A stretch of 33,163 nt of DNA from Synechococcaceae cyanobacterium (GTDB lineage Bacteria; Cyanobacteriota; Cyanobacteriia; PCC-6307; Cyanobiaceae): assembly GCA_947461705.1 (NCBI GenBank), contig CANHMF010000010.1, positions 1 through 33,163 on the forward strand, read 5' to 3'. Below are positions 24,830-33,163 of this stretch, piece by piece. The notes under the pieces were generated by a model, which saw only the letters and a list, made by a program, of their open reading frames with translations, did not search any database and was not told the origin of the DNA. The position numbers were made by a program, and so were the translations under genes. Positions within the stretch are counted from its first letter, which is position 1. Each line of letters begins with the position of its first letter.

Positions 24830-25274
24830 CGAGACGTTCCTCGAGGGACGGGGTCGAGGTGGAGGTCCACCCCTCCGGACTGAACCGAAGCCCAGACCGG
24901 TGGAGCCACAAGGGCGAGCTCAGCCGAGGCCGAACGCGCCCATGGGCGCCAGCCAGGACTGGACCGCGACCGAAGCCGAGACCGCTTGCCCTGACTGGAG
25001 CTCGGGCCCCAAAAAGGGGACCGCTGGCGGAAGTATAAAAGTGAATTCGGGCCCCCTTGGGCCAGCAGTTACAAAGGTTCAATCCGGGGCCCCTCCAGTC
25101 AGGGCCTGAGCTCTCGAGCAGAGAAGCAATCATCCTGAAAACGTTTTTTGAGAGGACTCATTTACTCTCAGGCGGCATCTTTTGGAGTCGTTTCTGTTGC
25201 TCTTTTCTGCAGCCTGGCCACCACACTGCAGAATGTGCTCAGAAACGCTCCCATATAGAAGAGGAGACATCGGG
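24830..25274. other. Divergent intergenic region between psaA and the lipoprotein gene
   Basis: About 445 bases without a convincing gene. It contains the psaA leader, the psaA promoter candidate (25032-25084), and the start region of the plus-strand gene with GAGGAG at 25261-25266, eight bases before its ATG. Inverted repeats occur at 24835-24850 and 24858-24871 in the psaA leader. Confidence 0.6.
25032..25084 (-). promoter_or_regulatory. psaA: Candidate psaAB promoter with HLR1-like element
   Basis: On the minus strand TATACT (25032-25037) is a good -10, but no TTGACA-like -35 is found 17 bases upstream. About 30 bases upstream of it lies GTTACAAA (25068-25075, plus-strand reading), an exact HLR1 half-site, followed by GTTCAATC, a degraded second copy. 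A -10 without -35 plus an upstream HLR1 fits an RpaB-activated PSI promoter, as described for Synechocystis PSI genes. Binding is inferred. Confidence 0.45.
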
Positions 25275-26594
25275 ATGCTGGCAGCGCCGCTGCGGGGTCT
25301 GATCGCCTTGGTGCTGATGGCACTCACCCTGCTGGGCGGCGGCTGCAGCCGAACCAGCGCCCCAGCGGCAGCGTCAGTGCCGCTGGCGGCCACCACGCCC
25401 ACGGGCAACCTCCAGGAGGTGCCGCCCCCTGGTGCCGTGCAACAGCTGAGCGAACGGCTGAGGGAACGGCAACCACGGGTGGACGTACTGGCGCCAGCCG
25501 ATGGCACCGTGCTGCCTGCTGGGCCCTGGGCCCTCAAGCTGCGCGTGAGCGATTGGCCCCTGGCGGACGCGGGCGAGCTGGGTCTGGGCCCCCATCTGGT
25601 GGTGCAGATCGATGGGGAGCCCCCCCTGCGTCTGAGCAGTGAGGCCGCCGCGGCGAACGTGCCGCTGCCCGAGCTCAGCCCAGGCAGCCATCGCGTCACC
25701 GTCTACGCGGCCAGGCCCTGGGGTGAAGCGGTGAAATCATCCGGGGCCAGCACCCAGATCCGGGTGCACCGGGTGGCGGCCAATCCACCCGAACTGCCCG
25801 CCAGCGGCAGCCCCCAGCTGATTGCCAGCAGCCCCAACGGCCGTGCCGGGGCAGAGCCTGTGCTCGTGGATTGGCTGCTGTTTGATGCCCCACTGCAGCG
25901 CCTCCGCGACGACGACGGCCGCTGGCGGTTGCGGGTGAGCGTGAACGGGGACAGCTTTCTGGTGGACCGGCAGACACCCCTGTGGCTGAAGGGCTTCCGT
26001 AACGGCAGCAATGCCGTACAGCTGGAGTTACTGGATGGCCGTGGCGAACCCTTGAACCCGCCCTTCAACAGCCTGGTTGAGGAGGTGGTGATCCAGAGCA
26101 GCCAGCGGGCCGCCTGGCAGAAGCCAGGCCTGAGCAACGAGGAGCTGGACCGCCTGAGCGGGGTTGCCCCAGCGGCAGCACCGGAGGCCGCGAGCGGGCC
26201 TGAGCCTGAGCCTGACTCCCAACCCAAGCCTGAATCCCAAGCCGCGCCTGAACCCCAACCGCCGGCATCACTCCCCGAGATCCACCCAACAGACACCAGC
26301 GGCCCCAACCCGGAAGCGGATGATGCCGCCGGGCCGGGCCCAGGCGACGGGTCTGCGCACAACACGAGCAGCTCTACCGCTGCGCAGGAGCCTGAAGTAG
26401 AGAGCCAAGCTCCAGAGCCACCTCCCCAGGCGACCGTCCCTGTCGATGCTGTGCCACCAGCCCCGCCCGATCGCATGGCCCCCGGCAGCACCCTCAACGG
26501 ATCGGCCCGGGATCAGGTGAATGCCGATGGCTCCCTGCTGAAACCCAAGCCATCTGGCCCTCTGGCCGGGCTGCGCGACAAGCTGCAGGGATGA
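25275..26594 (+). CDS. Secreted or lipoprotein-like protein with beta domains and Pro/Glu tail
   Basis: A 439-aa protein of unknown function. Residues 1-24 form a hydrophobic signal ending LTLLGGGCS; Cys24 could be lipidated, though the lipobox is imperfect. Two beta-rich, Ig-like stretches follow: about 65-170 (VDVLAPADGTVLPAGPWALK...) and about 175-290 (PQLIASSPNGRAGAEPVL...VVIQ). Residues about 300-405 are low-complexity Pro/Glu/Gln/Ser-rich, with PEP/PKP repeats. The start was chosen for its GAGGAG site and signal peptide; an upstream start is possible. It overlaps the CbiG-CobJ gene by ATGA, so they are coupled. Probably exported to the periplasm or thylakoid lumen. Confidence 0.75.
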   Translation: MLAAPLRGLIALVLMALTLLGGGCSRTSAPAAASVPLAATTPTGNLQEVPPPGAVQQLSERLRERQPRVDVLAPADGTVLPAGPWALKLRVSDWPLADAGELGLGPHLVVQIDGEPPLRLSSEAAAANVPLPELSPGSHRVTVYAARPWGEAVKSSGASTQIRVHRVAANPPELPASGSPQLIASSPNGRAGAEPVLVDWLLFDAPLQRLRDDDGRWRLRVSVNGDSFLVDRQTPLWLKGFRNGSNAVQLELLDGRGEPLNPPFNSLVEEVVIQSSQRAAWQKPGLSNEELDRLSGVAPAAAPEAASGPEPEPDSQPKPESQAAPEPQPPASLPEIHPTDTSGPNPEADDAAGPGPGDGSAHNTSSSTAAQEPEVESQAPEPPPQATVPVDAVPPAPPDRMAPGSTLNGSARDQVNADGSLLKPKPSGPLAGLRDKLQG

Positions 26595-28399
26595 GCCAAC
26601 GCCTTCGCTGGGGTTTTGCCCTGAGCAGCAACACCCTCCCCCTGCTGCGCCGCCTGCTGAACGCCGGGCTGATCGACCGGATTGCCCTGCCGCCGGACAG
26701 CTCCGACACCGCTCCTGCCTGGAGCAGCCGCGGCGTGGCCGAACTGCTCAGCGCCGAGTGGCATCAGAGCAGCGCCTTTGTGGCCGTGGGGGCATGCGGT
26801 GCCATCACCAGGCTGATTGCGCCGTTGCTGGGCCATAAATCTGAGGATCCCGCGGTGGTGGTGCTCGATCCCCAAGGGCGCTTTGCGATCCCGCTGCTGG
26901 GCGGTCACGCCGCCGGCGGCGAAGCCCTGAGCGAGCAGATCGCGGCGGTGCTGGGAGGCGCCGCGGTGCTCACCGGCGCCTGCAGCAACGAGGGTCGCCT
27001 GGCCCTGGACAGCTTCGGCAAGGCGTGGGGCTGGCGGCGAGGCAGCGGCCCCTGGGATGCGCTGATGAAGCAAGCCCAGCGACAGGCACCGATCCAGGTG
27101 GCGCAGACGGCAGGCAACAGCCGCTGGCAGCAATTGGACGGCGCTCCCGCCGCAGCACCTGCCACCGCCCCTGCCGGCACGGCACCCGACCTGGTGATCG
27201 GCAACGCGCCCACCACCGCCTGCAACTGGCACCCCCCCAGCCTGTGGCTGGGCATGGGCTGCGAGCGCGGCACCAGCCTCAGCCTGCTGGACCGGTGCGT
27301 CGACGCCACCTTGGCCGAACTGAACCTGGCGCCGGAGGCCGTGGCCGGGGTAGCCACGGCCGATCGCAAGGCCGATGAGCCGGCCCTGCTGGAACTGGCC
27401 CAGCGGCGGGGCTGGCCGCTGCGCTGCTTCCCCGCCGAGCAGCTCGCGGCGGTGGCCGTGCCCAACCCCTCCGCAGCGGTGGCCGCTGAATTGGGCACCG
27501 CCAGCGTGGCCGAAGCTGCCGCCCTGCTAGCGGCAGGACCTGCCGCCCAGCTGCGGGCCGAGAAGCGCATCGAACGGGCACAACCTGGCGAACTGGGAGC
27601 CGCCACCCTGGCCATCGGCCAGGCGGCTAGCCAATGGGCTCCAGCCAGGGGCCAACTGCATCTGATCGGCAGTGGCCCCGGCAGCCTGGATCTGCTCACC
27701 CCCGATGCGCGCCGGGCCCTGGCCGAGAGCTGCGTGTGGGTGGGCTACGGCCTTTACTTGGACCTGCTGGAACCCCTGCGGCGCCCCGATCAACTGCGCA
27801 GCGACGGTCAGCTCACCCAGGAACGCGAGCGCTGCCGCGAGGCCCTCGAGCTGGCCTGCCAGGGGCTCACGGTGGCGCTGATCTCCTCAGGAGACAGCGG
27901 CATCTACGGCATGGCTGGCCTGGCCCTGGAGCAGTGGATGGCCCTGGCCCCCGGCGATCGCCCTGCCTTCACGGTGCATCCAGGCATCTCTGCCCTGCAG
28001 CTGGCCGCCGCACGGGCCGGTGCACCCCTCATGCACGATTTCTGCACCGTGAGCCTGAGCGATCGACTCACCCCCTGGGCCGTGATCGAGAAGCGCCTGC
28101 AGGGGGCGGCCGCGGGGGATTTCGTGGTGGCTCTGTACAACCCCCGCTCCATGGGTCGCGACTGGCAACTGGGCCGAGCCCGGGAGCTGCTGCTGGAGGC
28201 GCGTCCACCAGGCACGCCGGTGGTGCTCGCCCGCCAGCTGGGCCGCCCTGAGGAGGCGGTGAGCCTGCACACCCTGGGCGACCTGCCGCTTGATCAGGTG
28301 GACATGCTCACTTTGGTGCTGATCGGCAACACCACCAGCCGTGTCCAGGGCGGGCGCATGGTGACGCCTCGGGGGTACCCCGGCGCCGAGCTGACCTAA
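26591..28399 (+). CDS. cobJ: Fused cobalamin synthesis protein CbiG-CobJ (precorrin-3B C17-methyltransferase)
   Basis: A 602-aa two-domain protein. Residues about 1-350 correspond to CbiG, with GGHAAGGEALS at 104-114 and a C-terminal CbiG region from about 215 (SLWLGMGCERGTS). Residues 355-602 are a SAM-dependent C17-methyltransferase (CobJ/CbiH) with GSGPGSLDLLT at 360-370 and SSGDSGIYGM. CbiG opens the lactone ring and CobJ/CbiH contracts the corrin ring in consecutive early steps, so the fusion joins neighbouring activities. Other cob genes are not in the window. Its start overlaps the lipoprotein gene's stop. A perfect hairpin lies 46 bases past its stop. Confidence 0.92.
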   Translation: MSQRLRWGFALSSNTLPLLRRLLNAGLIDRIALPPDSSDTAPAWSSRGVAELLSAEWHQSSAFVAVGACGAITRLIAPLLGHKSEDPAVVVLDPQGRFAIPLLGGHAAGGEALSEQIAAVLGGAAVLTGACSNEGRLALDSFGKAWGWRRGSGPWDALMKQAQRQAPIQVAQTAGNSRWQQLDGAPAAAPATAPAGTAPDLVIGNAPTTACNWHPPSLWLGMGCERGTSLSLLDRCVDATLAELNLAPEAVAGVATADRKADEPALLELAQRRGWPLRCFPAEQLAAVAVPNPSAAVAAELGTASVAEAAALLAAGPAAQLRAEKRIERAQPGELGAATLAIGQAASQWAPARGQLHLIGSGPGSLDLLTPDARRALAESCVWVGYGLYLDLLEPLRRPDQLRSDGQLTQERERCREALELACQGLTVALISSGDSGIYGMAGLALEQWMALAPGDRPAFTVHPGISALQLAAARAGAPLMHDFCTVSLSDRLTPWAVIEKRLQGAAAGDFVVALYNPRSMGRDWQLGRARELLLEARPPGTPVVLARQLGRPEEAVSLHTLGDLPLDQVDMLTLVLIGNTTSRVQGGRMVTPRGYPGAELT

Positions 28400-28445
28400 G
28401 CAGTCAAGAGGCAAGCGCTGGCCGAGGAGCCCTGAGGGACCATGA

Positions 28446-28465
28446 AGGCCTGGGAGACCAGGCCT
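28446..28465 (+). terminator. Perfect hairpin with GAGA loop after cobJ
   Basis: AGGCCTGG-GAGA-CCAGGCCT is an 8-bp perfect stem capped by a GNRA-type tetraloop. There is no U-run, so it is a poor intrinsic terminator. It may end or stabilise the cobJ transcript, or, on the other strand, lie just after tRNA-Pro. Confidence 0.4.
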
Positions 28466-28476
28466 CTGTGATCAAG

Positions 28477-28550
28477 TCGGGATGACAGGATTCGAACCTG
28501 CGGCCCCTTCGTCCCGAACGAAGTGCGCTACCAAGCTGCGCTACATCCCG
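28477..28550 (-). tRNA. trnP: tRNA-Pro (CGG)
   Basis: A 74-base cloverleaf on the minus strand. The acceptor CGGGATG pairs with CATCCCG. The D-arm contains AGCGCAGCTTGGTAGCGC, the anticodon stem-loop is CTTCG-TTCGGGA-CGAAG (anticodon CGG), and the T-arm has GGTTCGAATCC. CCA is not encoded. Confidence 0.96.
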
Positions 28551-28606
28551 ATGGCCGGAGTGTAGGGGATGGCGGCACCCCCCGCTTTCTAGAGTCGGGC
28601 CTCAGC

Positions 28607-29503
28607 TTGCTGCCTCCGGGCACCCCGATCGCCTTGCTCAAACCCGACTGGCTGCGCGTCAAGGCCCCCCAGCGGGAGCGGATCGGCGAGGTGGCCGACC
28701 TGCTGCAGGATCTCCAGCTCAACACCGTCTGCCAGGAAGCGAGCTGCCCCAACATCGGCGAGTGCTTCGCCGGCGGCACCGCCACCTTTCTGATCATGGG
28801 GCCGGGCTGCACCCGCGCCTGCCCCTACTGCGACATCGACTTCGACAAGAGTGTGCGGGAGCTCGACCCCACGGAACCTGACCGGCTCGGGGAAGCCGTG
28901 GCCCGTCTGGGCCTGAGCCACGTGGTGATCACCTCGGTGAACCGCGACGACCTGGCCGATGGCGGCGCCAGTCAGTTTGTGGCCTGCATTGCGCAGGTGC
29001 GCCAGCGCTCCCCACTCACCACGATCGAACTGCTGATCCCCGATTTCTGCGGGAACTGGGACGCCCTGGCCGCCGTGATGGAGGGCGCGCCGGAGGTCCT
29101 TAACCACAACATCGAAACGGTGCCGCGTCTGTACAAGAAGGCCCGGCCCCAGGGGATCTACGAGCGCTCGCTGGAGCTGCTGCAGCGGGTGCGCGAGGGC
29201 TGGCCGCGCACCTACACCAAATCTGGCCTGATGACCGGCCTGGGCGAAAGCGACGCCGAGGTGCGAGAGGTGATGGCCGATCTACGGCGCCACCAGGTGG
29301 ACATCGTGACCATCGGCCAATACCTCTCCCCCGGCCCCAAGCACCTGCCGGTGGATCGCTTCGTGACGCCGGAACAGTTCGCGGGCTTCCGGCACCATGG
29401 TGAAGAGGAGCTGGGCTTCTTGCAGGTGGTGAGCACACCGCTCACCCGCAGCAGCTACCACGCCGGCGAGGTGCAGCGGCTGATGCGGGAGTATCCCCGC
29501 TAA
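28607..29503 (+). CDS. lipA: Lipoyl synthase
   Basis: A radical-SAM enzyme that inserts two sulfurs into protein-bound octanoyl groups. With this start, the auxiliary-cluster cysteines are 42, 47 and 53 ([12 protein letters not shown]) and the radical-SAM cluster cysteines are 68, 72 and 75 (CTRACPYC). The C-terminal RSSY motif (TRSSYHA) is present. Length is about 298 aa, normal. No ATG precedes the conserved [12 protein letters not shown] block; TTG at 28607 is used here and TTG at 28634 is an alternative. The open frame goes further upstream but runs antisense into tRNA-Pro. Its stop overlaps the stop of the glutamate synthase gene. Confidence 0.93.
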   Translation: MLPPGTPIALLKPDWLRVKAPQRERIGEVADLLQDLQLNTVCQEASCPNIGECFAGGTATFLIMGPGCTRACPYCDIDFDKSVRELDPTEPDRLGEAVARLGLSHVVITSVNRDDLADGGASQFVACIAQVRQRSPLTTIELLIPDFCGNWDALAAVMEGAPEVLNHNIETVPRLYKKARPQGIYERSLELLQRVREGWPRTYTKSGLMTGLGESDAEVREVMADLRRHQVDIVTIGQYLSPGPKHLPVDRFVTPEQFAGFRHHGEEELGFLQVVSTPLTRSSYHAGEVQRLMREYPR

Positions 29504-32500
29504 GCCGCCACGGCCTCCCGTTCCGCCAGGCCCACGGTGGCCTTTTCGCTGGGGGGTACCAACAGCTTGAACTGGGCCTTCCAGGTGGGCCAGTCGGCAA
29601 GGATCGCCGCCGCCTTGGCACTGCCGGTGGCCTGCAGGTGCGCCTCCAGCAGGGGCTTGAGCAGGGCGTCCTGCTCGGGGGTGGTGAGGTGGGCGATGGC
29701 CACGATCTCAGGGTTCACCCGCTCCCGCAGGCCGCCGCTCTCATCGAGGATGAAAGCCACGCCACCGGTCATGCCGGCCGCCACATTGCGGCCGGTGGAG
29801 CCCAGCACCACCACCACGCCTCCGGTCATGTATTCGCAGCAGTGATCGCCGGCGCCTTCCACCACGGTTTTGGCACCGCTGTTGCGCACGGCAAAGCGCT
29901 CACCGGCGCGGCCCAGGGCGAACAGCTCACCGCCGGTGGCACCGTAGAGGCAGGTGTTGCCCAGGATCACCTGGCTGCCGGGATCCTGCACACCCGCCGG
30001 CGGCACCACCGTGAGACGGCCACCGTTGAGGCCCTTGCCCACGTAGTCGTTGGCTTCGCCCACTAGGCGCACGTTCAGGCCCTGGAGCACGAAGGCCCCG
30101 AAGCTCTGGCCGGCGGCCCCCTCATAGGTGAGGTCAAGCTGGCCCTGGAAGCCGGTGTTGCCGTGGCGGGCGGCGATTTCCCCAGCGAGGCGGGCGCCCA
30201 CGCTGCGATCGGTGTTCACGATCGCCAGGGTGCGGGCCACGCGGCCGTGGCCCTCGATGGCGGCCATCACCTCGGCGTCGGCCAGCAGCTGATCCTCCAG
30301 GATCGGACCGTTGCCATGGGCCTCGGCGTCGTGCTGCAGCCAGGCGCGATCGGCCGCTGCCGGGATCGGATCGATCAGACAGGAGAGATCGAGGGCCTGG
30401 GTTTTGGCCAGCTTCACCGCGCGGGGCTGCAGCAGCTCGGTGCGGCCGATCAAGTCTTCGAGACGGGCCACACCCAGCACGCTGAGCAGCTGGCGCACCT
30501 CCTCAGCCACGAACAGGAAGAAATTCACCACGTGCTCGGGCACGCCGGGGAAGCGCTTGCGCAGATTCTCCTTCTGGGTGGCCACGCCCACCGGGCAGTT
30601 GTTGGTGTGGCAGACGCGAGCCATGATGCAGCCCTCGGCGATCATCGCCACCGAGCCGAAGCCGTATTCCTCGGCGCCCAGCAGGGCCGCGATGATCACG
30701 TCCCAGCCGGTCTTGAGGCCGCCATCGGCGCGCAGCAGCACCCGATCGCGCAGGCCGTTCTCCAAGAGGGAACGGTGCACCTCAGTCAGACCGAGCTCCC
30801 AGGGGCCGCCCGCGTGCTTGATCGAACTCAGCGGTGAGGCACCGGTGCCGCCGTCGTGGCCGGAGATCTGGATCACATCGGCGTTGGCCTTGGCCACACC
30901 AGCGGCGATCGTGCCGATGCCGATCTCAGCCACCAGCTTCACGCTCACCTTGGCGGCGGGGTGCACCTGGTGGAGGTCGTGGATCAGCTGGGCCAGGTCC
31001 TCGATTGAGTAGATGTCGTGGTGGGGCGGCGGCGAGATCAGCGCCACGCCGGGTTTGCTGTTGCGCAGCCAGGCGATGTACGGATCCACCTTGGGGCCAG
31101 GCAGCTGGCCGCCCTCGCCGGGCTTGGCCCCCTGGGCCACTTTGATCTCCAGCTGCTGGCCGCTGCGCAGGTATTCGGGGGTCACGCCGAAACGGCCCGA
31201 GGCGATCTGCTTGATCGCCGAACAAGCGGTGTCGCCGTTGCGCAGACCTTTGATCGTGGGCAGGGTGGCGGAGCGGCCCTCGGCATCCACATCGTTGAGG
31301 GTGTGGAAGCGGGCCGGATCCTCACCGCCCTCGCCGCTGTTGCTCTTGCCGCCAATGCGGTTCATGGCGATGGCCAGCACCTCGTGGGCCTCGCGCGAGA
31401 GGGCCCCCAGGCTCATGCCACCGGTGCAGAAGCGGGCGCAGATGCTCTCCACGCTCTCCACCTGCTCGATCGCCAGGGGGGCCGGTGCGGGCTTGAGCTC
31501 CAGCAGGTCGCGCAGGGCCGTGACCGGACGGTTCTCCAGCAGGGTCTTGTAGGTGGAGAAGTGGTCATAGCCGGGGCCGGCCTTGACGGCCGCATGCAGG
31601 GCCTTGGCCATCTCCGGGCTGTTGAGGTGATACTCGCCGCCGGTGCGGTATTGCACAAAGCCCATGAACTCGAGCTTGGTGCGGTTCAGCTCGGGGAAAG
31701 CCTTGGCGTGGAAGCTCAGGGTTTCGCTGGCCAGTTCGCCCAGGCTCAGGCCCGCCACCCGGCTGGTGGTGCCCTTGAACGCCAGCTCGATCAGATCGGC
31801 ACCGAGGCCGATGGCCTCGAAGATCTGGGCACCGTGGTAGCTGGCCAGCAGCGAGATGCCGATCTTGGAGAGGATCTTGCGCAGGCCATCTTCCAGGGCC
31901 TTGCGGACGTTGGCCTGGACCTGATCGGGCGTGAGGGCCGGCAACTTGCCGGTTTCGATCAGTTTCTGCACGCGGGGGTGGGCCAGCCAGTGGCGGGTGG
32001 TTTCCCAGGTGAGCCAGGGGCACACCGCACTGGCCCCGTAGCCGATCAGGCAGGCCAGGTGATGGGTGCTCCAGCACTGGGCCGTGTCCACCACCAGGGA
32101 GGCCTGCAGCCGCAGCCCCAGGTTGAGCAGGTGGTGGTGCACCGCCCCCACCGCCAGCAGCGGCGGGATGGTGGTGGTGGTGGCCGTGATCCCTCCGTTG
32201 GGGCCACCGCGATCACTGAGCACCAGGATCTGCGTGCCACCGCGCACGGCCGCTTCAGCCTCCGCCTTGAGGCGCTCCACGGCAGCCGCCAGGCCACCAG
32301 GCCCGTCGGTGATCGCCATCAACGTGGAGAGGGTGGCGGTGGGCAGGCCCTGCTGGGCCACCGCCGCCAGCTCCGCCTCATTGAGGATCGGGCTGGCCAG
32401 GTGCAGCACCGCTGCGGAAGCAGGCTCGGGCTTCAGCGGCGAGCCCCGTTTGCCCAGGTGCATCTCCAGGCTCATCACCAGCTTTTCCCGCAGCGGATCG

Positions 32501-33163
32501 ATCGGCGGGTTGGTGACCTGGGCGAAGCGCTGCTTGAAATAGTCGTAGAGCAGGTGCGGCTTATCCGAGAGCACCGCCAGGGGGATGTCATCGCCCATGC
32601 AGTAGGTGGGCTCCTTGGCCGCGCCGGCCATGTCCTCGATCACCAGTTCAAAGTCTTCAGCGGTGAAGCCAAAGGCTGTTTGCTGCTGCAGCAGCTCGAG
32701 ATCGCCGAGCTGGCGCTCCTGCGTCCAGGGCTGGGGGGCCAGGCTGCGGCGCTGCTCCGCCAGCCAGACGCCGTAGGGGTGGCGGGCGGCCACCTCCTGC
32801 TTCACATCCCAGTTGCGCAGCAAGCGGCCCTGCTCCAGGTCCACCGCCAGCATCTGGCCAGGACCCAGGCGGCCCTTCTCGATGATGCGGCTCTCCTCAA
32901 GCTCCACCACGCCGGTTTCCGAACCCATCACCACAAAGCCGTCGCTGGTGATGCAGTAGCGGGCAGGGCGCAGGCCATTGCGATCCAGGGTGGCGCCGAC
33001 GCTGCGGCCATCGGCGAACACCAACAGGGCCGGGCCATCCCAGGGCTCCTGGGTGCAGGCGGAATACTCATAGAAGGCCTGGATTTCCGGCTTGCCCGCC
33101 AGCTCGGGCTGGTCGCGGAAGGCCTCGGGCACCAGGGTGAGCAGGCTCTCGGTGATGGGCCGG
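29500..33163 (-). CDS. gltB: Ferredoxin-dependent glutamate synthase (partial, N-terminus missing)
   Basis: About 1,220 residues of the C-terminal part are present; the frame is open through the right edge, so the glutaminase domain with its N-terminal Cys lies outside. Visible are the central domain, the FMN-binding barrel ([20 protein letters not shown]), the 3Fe-4S cysteines [12 protein letters not shown] (C-x5-C-x4-C), and the C-terminal beta-helix domain with repeated glycine motifs ([31 protein letters not shown]). It converts glutamine plus 2-oxoglutarate to two glutamates using reduced ferredoxin. The ferredoxin-type (often named glsF) is favoured in this lineage. It converges on lipA, sharing CTAA at 29500-29503. 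Confidence 0.95.
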   Translation of the reverse strand, partial: RPITESLLTLVPEAFRDQPELAGKPEIQAFYEYSACTQEPWDGPALLVFADGRSVGATLDRNGLRPARYCITSDGFVVMGSETGVVELEESRIIEKGRLGPGQMLAVDLEQGRLLRNWDVKQEVAARHPYGVWLAEQRRSLAPQPWTQERQLGDLELLQQQTAFGFTAEDFELVIEDMAGAAKEPTYCMGDDIPLAVLSDKPHLLYDYFKQRFAQVTNPPIDPLREKLVMSLEMHLGKRGSPLKPEPASAAVLHLASPILNEAELAAVAQQGLPTATLSTLMAITDGPGGLAAAVERLKAEAEAAVRGGTQILVLSDRGGPNGGITATTTTIPPLLAVGAVHHHLLNLGLRLQASLVVDTAQCWSTHHLACLIGYGASAVCPWLTWETTRHWLAHPRVQKLIETGKLPALTPDQVQANVRKALEDGLRKILSKIGISLLASYHGAQIFEAIGLGADLIELAFKGTTSRVAGLSLGELASETLSFHAKAFPELNRTKLEFMGFVQYRTGGEYHLNSPEMAKALHAAVKAGPGYDHFSTYKTLLENRPVTALRDLLELKPAPAPLAIEQVESVESICARFCTGGMSLGALSREAHEVLAIAMNRIGGKSNSGEGGEDPARFHTLNDVDAEGRSATLPTIKGLRNGDTACSAIKQIASGRFGVTPEYLRSGQQLEIKVAQGAKPGEGGQLPGPKVDPYIAWLRNSKPGVALISPPPHHDIYSIEDLAQLIHDLHQVHPAAKVSVKLVAEIGIGTIAAGVAKANADVIQISGHDGGTGASPLSSIKHAGGPWELGLTEVHRSLLENGLRDRVLLRADGGLKTGWDVIIAALLGAEEYGFGSVAMIAEGCIMARVCHTNNCPVGVATQKENLRKRFPGVPEHVVNFFLFVAEEVRQLLSVLGVARLEDLIGRTELLQPRAVKLAKTQALDLSCLIDPIPAAADRAWLQHDAEAHGNGPILEDQLLADAEVMAAIEGHGRVARTLAIVNTDRSVGARLAGEIAARHGNTGFQGQLDLTYEGAAGQSFGAFVLQGLNVRLVGEANDYVGKGLNGGRLTVVPPAGVQDPGSQVILGNTCLYGATGGELFALGRAGERFAVRNSGAKTVVEGAGDHCCEYMTGGVVVVLGSTGRNVAAGMTGGVAFILDESGGLRERVNPEIVAIAHLTTPEQDALLKPLLEAHLQATGSAKAAAILADWPTWKAQFKLLVPPSEKATVGLAEREAVAA

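Noticed and set aside
26196-26280. Repetitive Pro/Glu codons as a possible tandem DNA repeat
   Set aside because: Irregular GAGCCTGA-like units within a coding low-complexity tail; no clean repeat period, so not listed as a repeat element.

Overview
The window comes from a GC-rich unicellular cyanobacterium of the marine/freshwater picocyanobacterial lineage (Synechococcus/Cyanobium type). Evidence: phycocyanin and its rod linkers, photosystem I and II core genes (psaA, psaB, psbB, psbT, psbM), ferredoxin-type glutamate synthase, a CbiG-CobJ fusion, and gene neighbourhoods such as nrdR-rpsA-metK and psbB-psbT. No phycoerythrin gene is visible, and the phycocyanin operon is duplicated. This suggests a phycocyanin-rich, green-pigmented strain, which is an inference because the rest of the genome is not visible. 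No mobile element, CRISPR array or prophage was seen; this is mostly ordinary core chromosome.

Left part (1-6650): a phycobilisome rod island read leftwards. In transcription order it has cpcT (chromophore lyase), cpcL (membrane-anchored rod linker), rod linker 2 with cpcD, cpcB-cpcA, rod linker 1, and the start of a second cpcB at the left edge. Short GC-rich terminators separate these units. The second cpcB is base-identical to the first for all 76 visible coding bases and 54 upstream bases. A small coiled-coil gene (4494-4892, plus strand) sits between linker 2 and cpcL. tRNA-Phe follows.

Middle-left (6789-14840): a long leftward housekeeping run: psbB-psbT, terminator, nrdR, rpsA, HAD phosphatase, metK, FGGY sugar kinase, a 39-aa membrane protein, a DUF2470 protein and a ComF-type phosphoribosyltransferase. 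The FGGY kinase has no ATG, GTG or TTG before its N-terminal ATP-binding motif and is in frame with metK across a single TGA.

Centre (15110-20176): a rightward 2Fe-2S ferredoxin and psbM; a leftward tandem universal stress protein; then a rightward thioesterase, dprA, prmC, tsaC and 55-aa membrane protein. A palindrome resembling a cyanobacterial LexA box lies at the putative dprA promoter.

Right part (20231-33163): leftward psaA-psaB with its own terminator and a long upstream region; a rightward lipoprotein-like gene overlapping a cbiG-cobJ fusion; leftward tRNA-Pro; rightward lipA; and leftward ferredoxin-dependent glutamate synthase, cut by the right edge. lipA and the glutamate synthase overlap at their stop codons.

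Most genes serve light harvesting and its downstream needs: antenna rods (cpc), PSI/PSII cores, ferredoxin and ferredoxin-driven glutamate synthesis, with cofactor genes (SAM, lipoate, cobalamin) between. The points most worth a second look are the duplicated cpcB, CpcL, shared promoter words upstream of phycobilisome genes, the missing kinase start codon and the LexA-like site before dprA.
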